A DNA stretch of 64,000 nucleotides from Bryobacteraceae bacterium (GCA_025056455.1 JANWVY010000003.1:368675-432674), one strand, 5' to 3'; counted from the first letter of the stretch, positions 29,595 to 38,786 are shown. Notes: a model not told the origin generated them from the sequence alone. Translations and numbers: made by a program.

Positions 29595-30227
29595 TTAGCA
29601 AGCAAGATGCGCCAGTTTTGTCCGCAAGTTCTCATAAGCCCGGAACAGCAGCGATTTGACTGCGGATTCCGAACAACCCAGCGCAGCTGCGATCTGAGAA
29701 TATTCCATTTCCTGATACTTATGCATTAGCACAGCCGCGCGTTGCTTATCTGGTAGCTGCTGGATGGCGTTTTGGATCTCGCGCCGGCGCACATCGCCGA
29801 TCAGGCATTGTTCCACGGTCGGCAGCCGATCCGGCACTTGGCGCGCCAATCCTTCGATGAGCTGCGAATCCAAGCTCTCCTGGCCCCGTTCATGGCGCTC
29901 ATCGCGAAGATAGTTGAGGGCCAAGTGGGTGGCGATCCGAAACAGCCAGGTCGTGAACTTTGCTGTTGGCTCATAGCTTTGGCGGGAACGGTACACACGA
30001 AGAAAAACCTCCTGCGCGAGTTCTTCGGCTACCGCCTGGTTTTGGACCATACGGTAGAGGAAGTGAATGACTGCAGAGCGGTGCCGTTCCAGCAGTAAGG
30101 CGAAGCTGCTCAGGCAGCCCTCGCGGACCCGTAGCATGAGCTGAGCATCCATTTCGAGGTTGCCGGCAGCCACCACGTTTGGATGAACACGCTCGGCGGG
30201 CGAAGGTTGCGGCGGAGATGGGGTCAT
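29595..30227 (-). CDS. ECF RNA polymerase sigma factor
   Basis: This 210-aa sigma factor has region 2 at about residues 25-100 (VAEELAQEVFLRVYRSRQSY and KFTTWLFRIATHLALNYLRD) and region 4 at about 145-205 (LPDKQRAAVLMHKYQEMEYS, then ALGCSESAVKSLLFRAYENL). It is the first gene of an operon with a membrane anti-sigma factor and a DUF3106 protein. The ATG at 30227 is chosen because GAGGAG lies 10 nt upstream; the frame stays open to 30383 without family-like sequence. Confidence 0.93.
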   Translation of the reverse strand: MTPSPPQPSPAERVHPNVVAAGNLEMDAQLMLRVREGCLSSFALLLERHRSAVIHFLYRMVQNQAVAEELAQEVFLRVYRSRQSYEPTAKFTTWLFRIATHLALNYLRDERHERGQESLDSQLIEGLARQVPDRLPTVEQCLIGDVRRREIQNAIQQLPDKQRAAVLMHKYQEMEYSQIAAALGCSESAVKSLLFRAYENLRTKLAHLAC

Positions 30228-30487
30228 CGAAAAATTACTCCTCGCTCGGCGGCTTGAGAGCGCGCCGCCGAGCAGACGGCCGACCCTCGAAAAGGGTTGC
30301 AGCCCGTGCACTCCTTTTGTCCGAGACGAGAGTCCGCAAAAAGGGTTTACAGAAGCCGTCTCAACTGGCCCATCCTTTCTCATTGTAGTGGATTACGGTC
30401 AAGTCTGACAGCAACTTGCGAGCGTTTTAATCCGCGACCGCTGTTCCCTGGTAGGTCCGCGATCAAGCCGCGCTACCATGGAAGTTT

Positions 30488-31657
30488 ATGGCCAACTTCC
30501 GAGGCGTAGACTACCTCCACATTGATTCCCAGTTTTCTGAAGAGGAGAAGATGGTGCGGCAAACGGCCCGTCAGTTTGTGGAAGAGCGGGTGATGCCGGT
30601 GATTCGAGACTGCTGGCGGGAGGGTCAGTTCCCCACCTCGCTCATCCGCGAGATGGGGAAGTTGGGGTTTTTGGGCGCCAATCTCCAGGGCTATGGTTGT
30701 GCTGGCATGTCCAACGTCGAATACGGATTGCTCATGCAGGAGCTGGAAAGAGGCGACTCAGGGATACGCAGCTTCGTCTCCGTGCAGGGGGCCTTGGTGA
30801 TGTATCCCATTCTGACCTACGGAAGTGAAGAACAAAAACAGCGCTGGTTGCCCCGCCTACAAAGCGGCGAAGCGGTGGGTTGCTTTGGACTCACGGAACC
30901 GGGATTCGGATCCAACCCGTCTGGCATGCTCACGCGCGCTCGTTTGGATGGCGATCATTGGATTTTGGACGGGGAGAAAACCTGGATCACCAACGGCAGC
31001 ATCGCCGATGTGGCCGTCGTTTGGGCGCGCACGGAGGAAGGCATTCGAGGTTTTTTGGTGGAACGCGGGACCCCAGGTTTCTCCACCTCCGAGCTTCACG
31101 GCAAGCTCTCAATGCGGGCCTCGATCACCTCGAGCCTCTCTTTCAGTGGATGTAAGATTCCAAAATCGGCCATTTTGCCTGGCGCTACGGGTCTGAAGGC
31201 TGCCTTGAGCTGTCTCACACAGGCCCGCTTTGGCATCGGATGGGGTGTGATTGGGGCGGCCATGGACTGCTACGAAACCGCCCGGCAATACACCATCCTT
31301 CGCAAGCAATTCGACGATAAGCCCATCGCCTCCCACCAGCTCGTCCAGGACAAGCTTGCCTACATGATCACCGAAATCACCAAGGCCCAGCTATTAGCTC
31401 TTCATTGTGGCCGTCTCAAGGATGAGGGCAAACTCGAACCGGCCCACGTTTCCATGCTCAAACGCAACAACGTGGCCATGGCGCTGGATTGCGCCCGGCT
31501 CAGCCGGGACCTTTTGGGCGCCAACGGCATCATGGACGAGTACCCCATCATGCGTCACCTCTGTAATTTGGAAACCGTAAAAACTTACGAAGGCACGGAT
31601 CATATCCACGCCTTGGTAATTGGCGAGCGCGTGACTGGTATTCCCGCCTACCGCTAG
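30488..31657 (+). CDS. gcdH: glutaryl-CoA dehydrogenase
   Basis: This is a 389-aa FAD-dependent acyl-CoA dehydrogenase. It matches the glutaryl-CoA subgroup closely: GEKTWITNGS, VVWARTEEGIRGFLVERG, SMRASITSSLSFSGCKIP, ARFGIGWGVIGAAMDC, LLGANGIMDEYPIMRH and the catalytic-base segment VKTYEGTDHIHALVIGE (Glu368). The reaction converts glutaryl-CoA to crotonyl-CoA plus CO2 in lysine and tryptophan breakdown. It is divergent from the ECF sigma operon. A TACCAT box lies 8 nt before the ATG. No other lysine-degradation gene is nearby. Confidence 0.93.
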   Translation: MANFRGVDYLHIDSQFSEEEKMVRQTARQFVEERVMPVIRDCWREGQFPTSLIREMGKLGFLGANLQGYGCAGMSNVEYGLLMQELERGDSGIRSFVSVQGALVMYPILTYGSEEQKQRWLPRLQSGEAVGCFGLTEPGFGSNPSGMLTRARLDGDHWILDGEKTWITNGSIADVAVVWARTEEGIRGFLVERGTPGFSTSELHGKLSMRASITSSLSFSGCKIPKSAILPGATGLKAALSCLTQARFGIGWGVIGAAMDCYETARQYTILRKQFDDKPIASHQLVQDKLAYMITEITKAQLLALHCGRLKDEGKLEPAHVSMLKRNNVAMALDCARLSRDLLGANGIMDEYPIMRHLCNLETVKTYEGTDHIHALVIGERVTGIPAYR

Positions 31658-31891
31658 CAACCGCCAGCAGTGCTTGTAGCGACCAGAGTCCGAAGTCCGC
31701 GGGCAGATCAACCCACGGCAAGCACAGCGGGTGAAATGGCCGCGGGGAGCGGGAGAGTGAAGGAATGTAGTCAATTTCGTCCCATTTCGATCTCCATTTT
31801 ATCTTCTATTTCCCCTCATTTTCTAAATTTCCGACGAATTATTCTTACATGCGTTTGGACAAGGCCGTGAGTTTAGGAATTTTTCTCAAAA

Positions 31892-31938
31892 ACTAGTACT
31901 TTCGTACCATGGACGTACGGGACTAGTAGACCCTAGTA
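31892..31938. promoter_or_regulatory. compound dyad with three CTAGTA boxes upstream of the sigma-like gene
   Basis: ACTAGT (31892-31897), CGTAC (31903-31907), GTACG (31915-31919) and ACTAGT (31922-31927) form a near-symmetric nested dyad centred near 31910. CTAGTA occurs at 31893, 31923 and 31933, that is, at offsets of 30 and 10 bp and so on one face of the helix. The dyad ends about 22 nt before the ATG at 31960. The rest of the 302-bp gap (31658-31891) is unremarkable except for a pyrimidine-rich stretch at about 31766-31850. Confidence 0.4.
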
Positions 31939-31959
31939 TTAAGTTCTCAGACGGATCCT

Positions 31960-32598
31960 ATGGGGGCGGCGCCGGTGAAAAATCCCCGTCGAATCGCCCA
32001 CCTTCAGGTGGAAGCCTGGGGCGTGCTACGGCCCGAGGGCCTGGCCAGAGGTGATAATCAAGCCACAGAGGCGTTATATTCCTACATTGTGCACCGTTTG
32101 CGACCACTCGTTGAAGCCCGGCTCGGGCCGCAGGAGGCGGACGACGTCGCGCACGAAGCGCTGGCCATCATTGTAGAGAACGTTCGCAAGGGCCATGTCC
32201 GAGAGCTGGGAGCGATCTACTCCTATTCTCACGGAGTGGTCCGCCGCTTGATTGCTGCCCGGATTGTGCAGCAGATCCGGTGGCGCAGGGTGGTCGCGCG
32301 GATGGATGAGCCTGGCGCTCCAAGGGGACGACACACGCCAGAAAGTGAGCTTCTTCAGCGGGAGCGGTGGAATCTGCTGGAGCAACTGCTTGCGCAACTA
32401 TCCGCGCGAGACTCGGAGCTACTGCGCCGTTTTTATTTTGAAGGGCAGCCGTTTCGGGACATTTGTAAGGCGATGCAAATCACAGAGACGCAGTTCCGTT
32501 TGTTCAAAAGCCGGGCAAAAGCCAAGTTAGCGCGCTGGGCTACGGAGGCTTCTGGGCCGAGCCGGCGGTCGGGGGGAGCGCGTCCGAGCAGTGACTAA
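31960..32598 (+). CDS. sigma-70 family (ECF-like) transcription factor
   Basis: This 212-aa protein has a region-2-like segment (about residues 35-110; EADDVAHEALAIIVENVRKG, AIYSYSHGVVRRLIAARI) and a region-4 helix-turn-helix (about 140-190; LSARDSELLRRFYFEGQPFR, DICKAMQITETQFRLFKSRA). The region between them is less conserved than in the classical ECF sigma at 29.6 kb. No anti-sigma gene is adjacent. The ATG at 31960 lies directly after the compound dyad. The C-terminal tail is Ser/Arg/Gly-rich. Its 3' end overlaps the M2 peptidase stop by 4 nt, tail to tail. Confidence 0.75.
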   Translation: MGAAPVKNPRRIAHLQVEAWGVLRPEGLARGDNQATEALYSYIVHRLRPLVEARLGPQEADDVAHEALAIIVENVRKGHVRELGAIYSYSHGVVRRLIAARIVQQIRWRRVVARMDEPGAPRGRHTPESELLQRERWNLLEQLLAQLSARDSELLRRFYFEGQPFRDICKAMQITETQFRLFKSRAKAKLARWATEASGPSRRSGGARPSSD

Positions 32599-34481
32599 TT
32601 TCTGCGTTGAGGTTGGGGAGAGGAGGCCTGCGCGGTTTGCTGCGCCAGGTACTGGCGGAGAGGTTGAAAGTAGTCCAGCATGGCGCGCGGGCTGAGGTCT
32701 TCTCCGGTTTTTTCTTTCATGAGCTGACGCCAGTCAACGGTGGCGCCAGCGCTTAAAATTCCCATCAGCCATTTTCCCACTTCTTTATTGCCAAAGTAGT
32801 TACAATTTCGCGGATCTTGTTTGAGGATTTTGCGCGCGATGTAGTCGTGTAGCTGGTATTTGATCAAATAAGCGATGGCGTAGTCGTAGTATTGAGCTGG
32901 ATCATCGATGATGTGAGTTTTGGTACAAGCGTCGCAGAATTCCTCGCCGCGGGGAGCGGGTGGCTCGACGGCCTGATATTTGGCCACATAACTCCACCAG
33001 CGCGAATTGAACTGGTCGACGGGGAGCTTTTTCTCGTAGAGATCGTGTTCGAAGTGAGCCATGGTCCCAGCAGCGAAGGGGATAAAGACGACGGCGTTAT
33101 CGAGCGCCTCGGCCAGGAGCGACTGCATGGGGTCGATCATGCGGTCTTGGGGGAGGATGCCGATGGCCTTCAAGTAGGCTGGTTGTCCCGCGGCGATTCC
33201 AATGAGGTCGCCGATCGCTTCATGGAATGCCCGGTTGGCGCCTTCTCGCAGCACCACGGGCACTTTGGGATTCGAGTAAGCAAGGAAGTAGTAGACGTGC
33301 CCGAGTTCGTGGTGGGCAGTCTGAAACCAAGAGAAGTTGGGGATGACGCTCATGAGGCTTCGCACGTCGGTGTCGAGGTTGATGTGCCAGGCCGAGGCGT
33401 GGGTGTTTTTCTTGCGCTTGGAGCCAGGGGGAAGCTGGTAGAGGTCTGATTTTTCCCAGAAGCTTTTGGGTAGCGGCGGCATACCGAGAGAGACGTAGAA
33501 CTTTTCGGCTTGCTGGACAATCCATTCGGGACTCTTCTGGCGGAAGTATTCATCGAGGTCCGCCGCCTCGACCAATCCTGGCCACTCCTGAGCCCAGCGG
33601 TTGCCGAGCCAGTGGGCGGGCAAGAGTTTGGGCACTGGCTGGTGGTAGCGTTCGGCGAGTTTGCGCCGGCTCCAGAGGTGCAGTTGCTCATATAGCGGTT
33701 GCAAGGCCTCGATGGTTTTATCCATCAGTTGCATCATTTCGGCGACGGTCATGCCGTAGTCAGCCACCTGGAGGTGGAAGTAAGAGGAGTAGCCAAGCTC
33801 GGCGGCGACACGGTTGCGCAGGTCGCGCAACTCGGCTACGCCTTGTTTGAGAGCGGGGCCAGACTGTTTGGAGACTTCCCAGATTTTCTTTCGTTCAGCG
33901 AGGTTTCGCGATTTGCGGAGCAGCTCGTCGATTTCGTTGGGCGTGATTGGCTTGGCGCAGGAGTCGCCGCGCGGTTCCACACAAAACACGAAACTATCCA
34001 TGCGGGCCGACACTTTGGCTTCGGTTTCGATGCGGCGGTTGACGATGTCGGGAATCGTGGCGGGCGATTCGGCGGCCGCCAGCAAGATTTTGTCGATTTG
34101 ATTGAATTCTAAATCGGTGAGAGCGCTGCGCTGGTCAAGGAGGTTTTTTGAGGTTTCGATGACGTAACGGCTACCGCGGAAGGCCGCCAGAGCGCGGTCA
34201 GCGCCAATCCGCTCGCCAGTGTGCTGCTCGGTGACGTCGGTGGCGGCTTTCCAATTGGCCTCGCTGGCCACCGTGGCCAGTCGCTGGTCGATTTCGTTAT
34301 ACATGGCCAAAAACTGCCGGGCCTCGGATTGGCGAGAAGCGCTGCTGGCCGAAGGCCCAGGCTCGGGTGAGGGAGAACACGAGCAGGTTGTGAGCGCCAA
34401 GAGGAGGGCGGCGCTGAGCGGGCGCAGGGGTAGTTTCGCTGAAACGTTGGGGAGCGAGTCGAAATGCTGAACGGGTTTCAC
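32595..34481 (-). CDS. ACE-like M2 family zinc dipeptidyl carboxypeptidase, lipoprotein
   Basis: This 628-aa M2 (angiotensin-converting-enzyme-like) peptidase should release dipeptides from peptide C-termini in the periplasm. The zinc site is HHELGH (His391, Glu392, His395) with the third ligand Glu421 in FHEAIGD. The N-terminus carries a hydrophobic signal ending in LTTCSCS, probably a lipoprotein signal. The GTG at 34481 is chosen because GGAAGG lies 6 nt upstream; the open frame to 34748 is antisense to the next gene. Length and motifs match bacterial ACE homologues. Confidence 0.9.
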   Translation of the reverse strand: MKPVQHFDSLPNVSAKLPLRPLSAALLLALTTCSCSPSPEPGPSASSASRQSEARQFLAMYNEIDQRLATVASEANWKAATDVTEQHTGERIGADRALAAFRGSRYVIETSKNLLDQRSALTDLEFNQIDKILLAAAESPATIPDIVNRRIETEAKVSARMDSFVFCVEPRGDSCAKPITPNEIDELLRKSRNLAERKKIWEVSKQSGPALKQGVAELRDLRNRVAAELGYSSYFHLQVADYGMTVAEMMQLMDKTIEALQPLYEQLHLWSRRKLAERYHQPVPKLLPAHWLGNRWAQEWPGLVEAADLDEYFRQKSPEWIVQQAEKFYVSLGMPPLPKSFWEKSDLYQLPPGSKRKKNTHASAWHINLDTDVRSLMSVIPNFSWFQTAHHELGHVYYFLAYSNPKVPVVLREGANRAFHEAIGDLIGIAAGQPAYLKAIGILPQDRMIDPMQSLLAEALDNAVVFIPFAAGTMAHFEHDLYEKKLPVDQFNSRWWSYVAKYQAVEPPAPRGEEFCDACTKTHIIDDPAQYYDYAIAYLIKYQLHDYIARKILKQDPRNCNYFGNKEVGKWLMGILSAGATVDWRQLMKEKTGEDLSPRAMLDYFQPLRQYLAQQTAQASSPQPQRRN

Positions 34482-34662
34482 AGTATGCCTTCCGTATTGC
34501 CGTATTGTAACCTCCAAGCCGCGGCCGATAGGCCGGCTCGGCTGGTCGAAAAACTGTGGACGGAAAGACCGGCGGCGAACAGCGGTAGGCGGGAGACCGG
34601 CTTTTTGAAGGGGTTGCCGTATCGGTGGTTCTTTCGCTGAAAGATGAATGGATTCGGTTGCG

Positions 34663-34668
34663 TATAAT
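34663..34668 (+). promoter_or_regulatory. consensus TATAAT -10 box, 6 nt before the ATG
   Basis: A perfect TATAAT ends 6 nt before the ATG at 34675. Transcription would start at or next to the ATG, giving a leaderless mRNA. The -35 position holds only a weak match. Confidence 0.55.
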
Positions 34669-34674
34669 CGCCTT

Positions 34675-35049
34675 ATGCCCGCTGAGTCAATTTTTATGAA
34701 GGCCGGCAATCTCAGGCGGTTGTGCGAGGTGACGTTTCGCGAGGGCAAGACAGCCCTGGTGGAGCCCTATGCCATTTACACCGCGGAGACCAAGCGCCGT
34801 TTGTATTTGTGGTATCAACTGGCGAGCGATCCGCCGGAGGAGCCGGGTTGGAAGTCGCCGGAAGCTGTCCAAGTGGTCTCGGCGCGCGTGCGGGACGAAA
34901 CGTTCAGTCCGCGACCGCAATATGATCCCTTCGATTCGCAGAAGTATCCGGTTATGCATTTTTGCATTCCAACTGCCGACGGCCGGCAACGGTGGGCCGA
35001 CGCTAGCCGCTCGCTGGCAAGTAAACAAGACGTGCACGTCGGCGGTTAG
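34675..35049 (+). CDS. conserved hypothetical protein, 124 aa
   Basis: I do not recognise this gene. It encodes a small soluble protein with a central beta-rich segment (LVEPYAIYTAETKRRLYLWY, about residues 29-48) that faintly resembles the core of WYL-type sensor domains. It ends in a polar tail with VMHFCIP. There is no signal peptide or membrane helix. The consensus TATAAT directly before the ATG at 34675, and the ORF's position between two genes on the expected strand, support it being real. It is divergent from the M2 peptidase. Confidence 0.6.
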   Translation: MPAESIFMKAGNLRRLCEVTFREGKTALVEPYAIYTAETKRRLYLWYQLASDPPEEPGWKSPEAVQVVSARVRDETFSPRPQYDPFDSQKYPVMHFCIPTADGRQRWADASRSLASKQDVHVGG

Positions 35050-35159
35050 GGGGGCGGGAACCTCGAGTCAAGTTCGGGCGGGAGCTCGCCGCAGCGCAGA
35101 GTGTCCGAGCCGAGAGCGGAACTTGTGGCTACCTACAGGACGGCGTCCTGTGAATCGGC

Positions 35160-35165
35160 TAGAAT
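35160..35165 (+). promoter_or_regulatory. TAGAAT -10-like box before the aldo/keto reductase
   Basis: TAGAAT ends 7 nt before the ATG at 35173, with no clear ribosome-binding site. This fits a leaderless message. Confidence 0.4.
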
Positions 35166-35172
35166 GGCGGGC

Positions 35173-36165
35173 ATGCAAAGAAGGACCTTTCTCACGCTTC
35201 CGGCCTCGGCGCTGGCACTCGACAAAAAAGCGCTTGCTCAAACCCCGATGCCCATGGCGAGGCTCGGCAAAAGCGGCCTCCATGTTTCGCGTTTTACGCT
35301 GGGCGGCTATCACATGCGTGTGAGAGGGGAGCAAGAGGCGATTCGCATCATCCACCGTGCGCTCGAGTTAGGAGTGAATTTTTTTGACAGCGCCGCCAAG
35401 TATCACGATGGCGGAAGCGACGAAGCTTATGGCAAAGCGCTTGAAAGCAGCAGCTTGCGACAGAAAGCCATCCTGATGTCGAAGGCGCAGCTCAGGGACC
35501 GCGACGGGGCGATGAAACAACTGGAAATGACGCTTCGGCGTATGAGGACCGATTACCTCGATCTCTGGCAGTGTCACGAAGTTGGCCGCCACGAGGAGGT
35601 CGATCAAATCCTCGGCCCCAAGGGCGCTCTGGAGGCCTTTGTCCTTGCGAAAAAGCAAGGCAAAGTGCGTCATATTGGCTTTACGGGACATCACGATCCC
35701 GGTGTTCACCAGCGCCTGTTAGACGCTTTTGATGGCTGGGAGACCGTACAACATCCGGTGAATCTCATCGATCCACACTATTTGAGCTTCATTGGCTCCG
35801 TGATGCCGAACATCAAGAAGAAGGGGCTGGGCTTGATTGGCATGAAGAGCAATGCGATTGGCGGCATTACTGGACATCGCATCGCAAGCATTGAGGAGTG
35901 TCTGCGCTTTGCGCTGAGCCAACCGGTTGACACGCTGGTCTCGGGCGTAGAAAGCGTCGAGCAACTCGAGCAGAATGTGGCCGTGGTGAAGACGTTCCGC
36001 CGCATGACGCCCCAGGAGATGACTTCCCTGCTTGAGCGTACCAAGCAGGGTCCTGTGGGGGTGAAAGTGGAACGTTACAAAAAGTCGGAGACTCAAGCCG
36101 TGCACCTTCTGCAGCACGAAGACGGCGAAGCGCCTTCACTGGCCTGGGGCGAGCTGGAGGCTTGA
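35173..36165 (+). CDS. exported aldo/keto reductase
   Basis: This is a 330-aa NADPH-type aldo/keto reductase. The catalytic tetrad is visible: Asp and Tyr in FDSAAKY, Lys in ILMSKAQ and His in LWQCHEVG. The N-terminus MQRRTFLTLPASALAL is short and Tat-like (twin Arg followed by TFL), unusual for a cytoplasmic family. The protein may be exported folded with cofactor. The ATG at 35173 is the start that yields this signal. The substrate is unknown. Confidence 0.85.
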   Translation: MQRRTFLTLPASALALDKKALAQTPMPMARLGKSGLHVSRFTLGGYHMRVRGEQEAIRIIHRALELGVNFFDSAAKYHDGGSDEAYGKALESSSLRQKAILMSKAQLRDRDGAMKQLEMTLRRMRTDYLDLWQCHEVGRHEEVDQILGPKGALEAFVLAKKQGKVRHIGFTGHHDPGVHQRLLDAFDGWETVQHPVNLIDPHYLSFIGSVMPNIKKKGLGLIGMKSNAIGGITGHRIASIEECLRFALSQPVDTLVSGVESVEQLEQNVAVVKTFRRMTPQEMTSLLERTKQGPVGVKVERYKKSETQAVHLLQHEDGEAPSLAWGELEA

Positions 36166-36241
36166 GATTGGTGGAGGCGAGTTTCGCTGCGCGACGTCAC
36201 CGGTTTTTGGGAATTGTAGAATGAGGTGAGGGAGGGCATAT

Positions 36242-38767
36242 TTGGCCATTCGAGCTCGTGTACCGCGAGGCGCTCTCCTGACCCGCTTCTTCCTACACCC
36301 GGTTGGCCGGATCTTGTTGGCCCTAGTGGCCCTAGGATTCACGGTTGCGGCCAGCGCCTTCGTCTACTTCTATCTCAAGTACGCGCGCCTGATTGAGGAA
36401 AAGCTCAATGCGGGCCCGTTTTCGACCACCTCGATGGTGTTTGCCGCGCCTCGCACCTATTCGCTGGGCGAGGAGGCGACGCCCGAAGAGATCATCGCCA
36501 GCCTGCGCAATAGCGGGTATTCAGAATCGAAGGCGACGCGGATGGGGAGTTATACGCGGCGGGGCGATTCGCTTGAGATTTACCCTGGCCCAGATTCCTA
36601 CTTCAAGCAGGAAGCGGCGGTGATCCGCTTCCAGGATGGAAGGATTTCTCAGATTGTTTCGTTGCGTGACAACACCGAGCGCACTCAGCACACCATTGAG
36701 CCCGAGCTGATCACGAACCTTTTTGACCGCAACCGCGAGAAGCGCCGTTTGGTGCGTTTTCAGGATATTCCGAAGGTGCTGGTCAACGCCGTTGTGGCGG
36801 CGGAAGACAAACGGTTTTTCATGCATGCCGGTTTTGACCCTTTGCGCATTCTGAAATCGGCCTATGTGGATCTCAAGGCAGGCTACCGGGCGCAAGGGGC
36901 TTCGACGCTCAGCATGCAGGTGGCGCGGATGTTTTGGCTTGATCAAAAGAAAACCTACGCGCGAAAAGCGGCCGAGGTTTTGATCACCATGGAGCTTGAG
37001 CGCAGGCTCACCAAGGAACAGATTTTTGAGTTTTACGCCAATCAGGTGGACCTAGGCCGCCGAGGGACCTTCGCCATCCGGGGCTTTGCCGAAGCCTCGC
37101 TGGCCTACTTTGGGAAGGATTTAAGCCAGTTGACGCTTCCAGAGGCGGCGACTCTGGCCGGGCACATCCAGCGCCCTAGTTACACCAACCCGTTTAAGTG
37201 GCCGGAACGGGCCAAAAAGCGCCGCAATGTGGTCTTGATGTTGATGCGTGAGAACGGTTTTATCAGCGACCAAGAGTACGCCGCTGCAATTTCCGCTCCG
37301 CTCGAATTAAACAAAGGAGGCGTCGGCTCAACCGATGCGCCCTATTTCGTGGACCTTGTCAATGACGAGTTGCAGGAGAAGTTCGCCGATCATGATTTTC
37401 AATCGCGGGCTTACAAGGTTTACACGACGCTGGATATGAACCTTCAGAGGGAGGCGGTGGAAGCGGTGCGCCTGGGCATGAAGGAAGTGGATCAGAAACT
37501 CAAGAACCGGCGGAAGGCTGACGGCTCGCCCGCCGAGGCGCAAGTTGCTCTGGTTGCTCTGGATGCGCACAACGGGGAAGTAAAGGCCTTGGTTGGCGGC
37601 CGGAACTACGGTTTGAGCCAGCTCAACCGGGTGATGGCGAAGCGTCAGCCGGGCTCCTCGTTCAAGCCGTTTGTTTACGCGGCGGCGCTGAATACGGCCT
37701 TGTACGATCCGGCCAATCCAATTACGGCCAGCACGCAACTGGTGGATGAGCCAACGACGTTTTGGTTTGATGGCAAGCCCTATGAGCCTCACAATCACCG
37801 CAATCAGTATTCCGGGACGGTAACCGTACGACAGGCGCTTGCCAAATCGATGAACATCCCAACTGTGAAACTAGCGGAGATGGTTGGCTATGCCTCGGTG
37901 GTGCAACTAGCCCGGCGCAGCGGGCTGAACCTTTCGATTCACCCTACGCCGTCGGTGGCCCTAGGCGCTTATGAAGTGACGCCCTTGGAAATTGCCGGCG
38001 CCTACACGGTATTTTCTAACTCGGGGACGTGGGTCAAGCCTTCGTTGATCCGGAGCATCCGGGATGATCGAGGTGAAGTGATCTATGAGGCGCGACCAAC
38101 AACGCGGCAGGCTTTAGATCCGCGGGTGGCCTATTTGATGACCAACCTCATGGAGGAGGTGATTCGCAGCGGCACGGGCGCTGGGGTGCGTTCAAGAGGA
38201 TTCTTGCTTCCAGCGGCGGGCAAAACCGGGACCTCGCATGATGGATGGTTTGCAGGATTCACAACCAAGCTGATTTGTGTGGTTTGGGTGGGTTTCGATG
38301 ACAACCAGGAGCTAAACCTTGAAGGGGCGCAATCGGCTTTGCCCATTTGGGCGGAGTTTATGAAACGGGCTCACCAGTACCGGGAATACGCCGGGGCTCG
38401 CTATTTTGACGCTCCGGATGGGATTGTTTCCGTGGAAATTGATCCGGTCAGCGGCCAGCTCGCTGGGCCCGGTTGTCCGAATACGCGCAGTGAAGTTTTT
38501 ATCCATGGCACTCAGCCCCAGCAGTTGTGCCGTTTGCATGGCGGCGGAGCGACACGTGTCGCATCCTGGGACACGGAAGACACGCCGGCTCCGGCTGTGG
38601 CCCCCAAGGTGTCGAAACCACTGGCGCGGTCGCTTTCGCCCTCCGCGGCGAGCGGGGAGATTTCGGCGTCTCACTCCAGCCCGTCGGCTCCAGTTCCAAA
38701 CTCTGACCCAGCAGCGCCAACCAAACCAAAGGGATTCTTTGGCAGAATCCGAGATATGCTTAAATAA
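36242..38767 (+). CDS. bifunctional penicillin-binding protein 1 (PBP1b type)
   Basis: This is an 841-aa class A PBP that polymerises and cross-links peptidoglycan. It has a cytoplasmic basic stretch and one membrane helix (about residues 20-45), a UB2H-like region (residues about 58-120, GSYTRRGDSLEIYPGP) typical of PBP1b, and the GT51 domain (Glu188 in AEDKRFF; GASTLSMQVAR). The transpeptidase carries Ser472-Lys475 (SSFK), SMN and KTG (Lys661). The C-terminal tail is Ser/Pro-rich. The start is a TTG at 36242 preceded by GAGGTGAGGGAGG. A TAGAAT box is at 36217-36222. Two TPR genes follow. Confidence 0.93.
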   Translation: MAIRARVPRGALLTRFFLHPVGRILLALVALGFTVAASAFVYFYLKYARLIEEKLNAGPFSTTSMVFAAPRTYSLGEEATPEEIIASLRNSGYSESKATRMGSYTRRGDSLEIYPGPDSYFKQEAAVIRFQDGRISQIVSLRDNTERTQHTIEPELITNLFDRNREKRRLVRFQDIPKVLVNAVVAAEDKRFFMHAGFDPLRILKSAYVDLKAGYRAQGASTLSMQVARMFWLDQKKTYARKAAEVLITMELERRLTKEQIFEFYANQVDLGRRGTFAIRGFAEASLAYFGKDLSQLTLPEAATLAGHIQRPSYTNPFKWPERAKKRRNVVLMLMRENGFISDQEYAAAISAPLELNKGGVGSTDAPYFVDLVNDELQEKFADHDFQSRAYKVYTTLDMNLQREAVEAVRLGMKEVDQKLKNRRKADGSPAEAQVALVALDAHNGEVKALVGGRNYGLSQLNRVMAKRQPGSSFKPFVYAAALNTALYDPANPITASTQLVDEPTTFWFDGKPYEPHNHRNQYSGTVTVRQALAKSMNIPTVKLAEMVGYASVVQLARRSGLNLSIHPTPSVALGAYEVTPLEIAGAYTVFSNSGTWVKPSLIRSIRDDRGEVIYEARPTTRQALDPRVAYLMTNLMEEVIRSGTGAGVRSRGFLLPAAGKTGTSHDGWFAGFTTKLICVVWVGFDDNQELNLEGAQSALPIWAEFMKRAHQYREYAGARYFDAPDGIVSVEIDPVSGQLAGPGCPNTRSEVFIHGTQPQQLCRLHGGGATRVASWDTEDTPAPAVAPKVSKPLARSLSPSAASGEISASHSSPSAPVPNSDPAAPTKPKGFFGRIRDMLK

Positions 38768-38786
38768 CGGGTAAGGGAGGCCAGTC

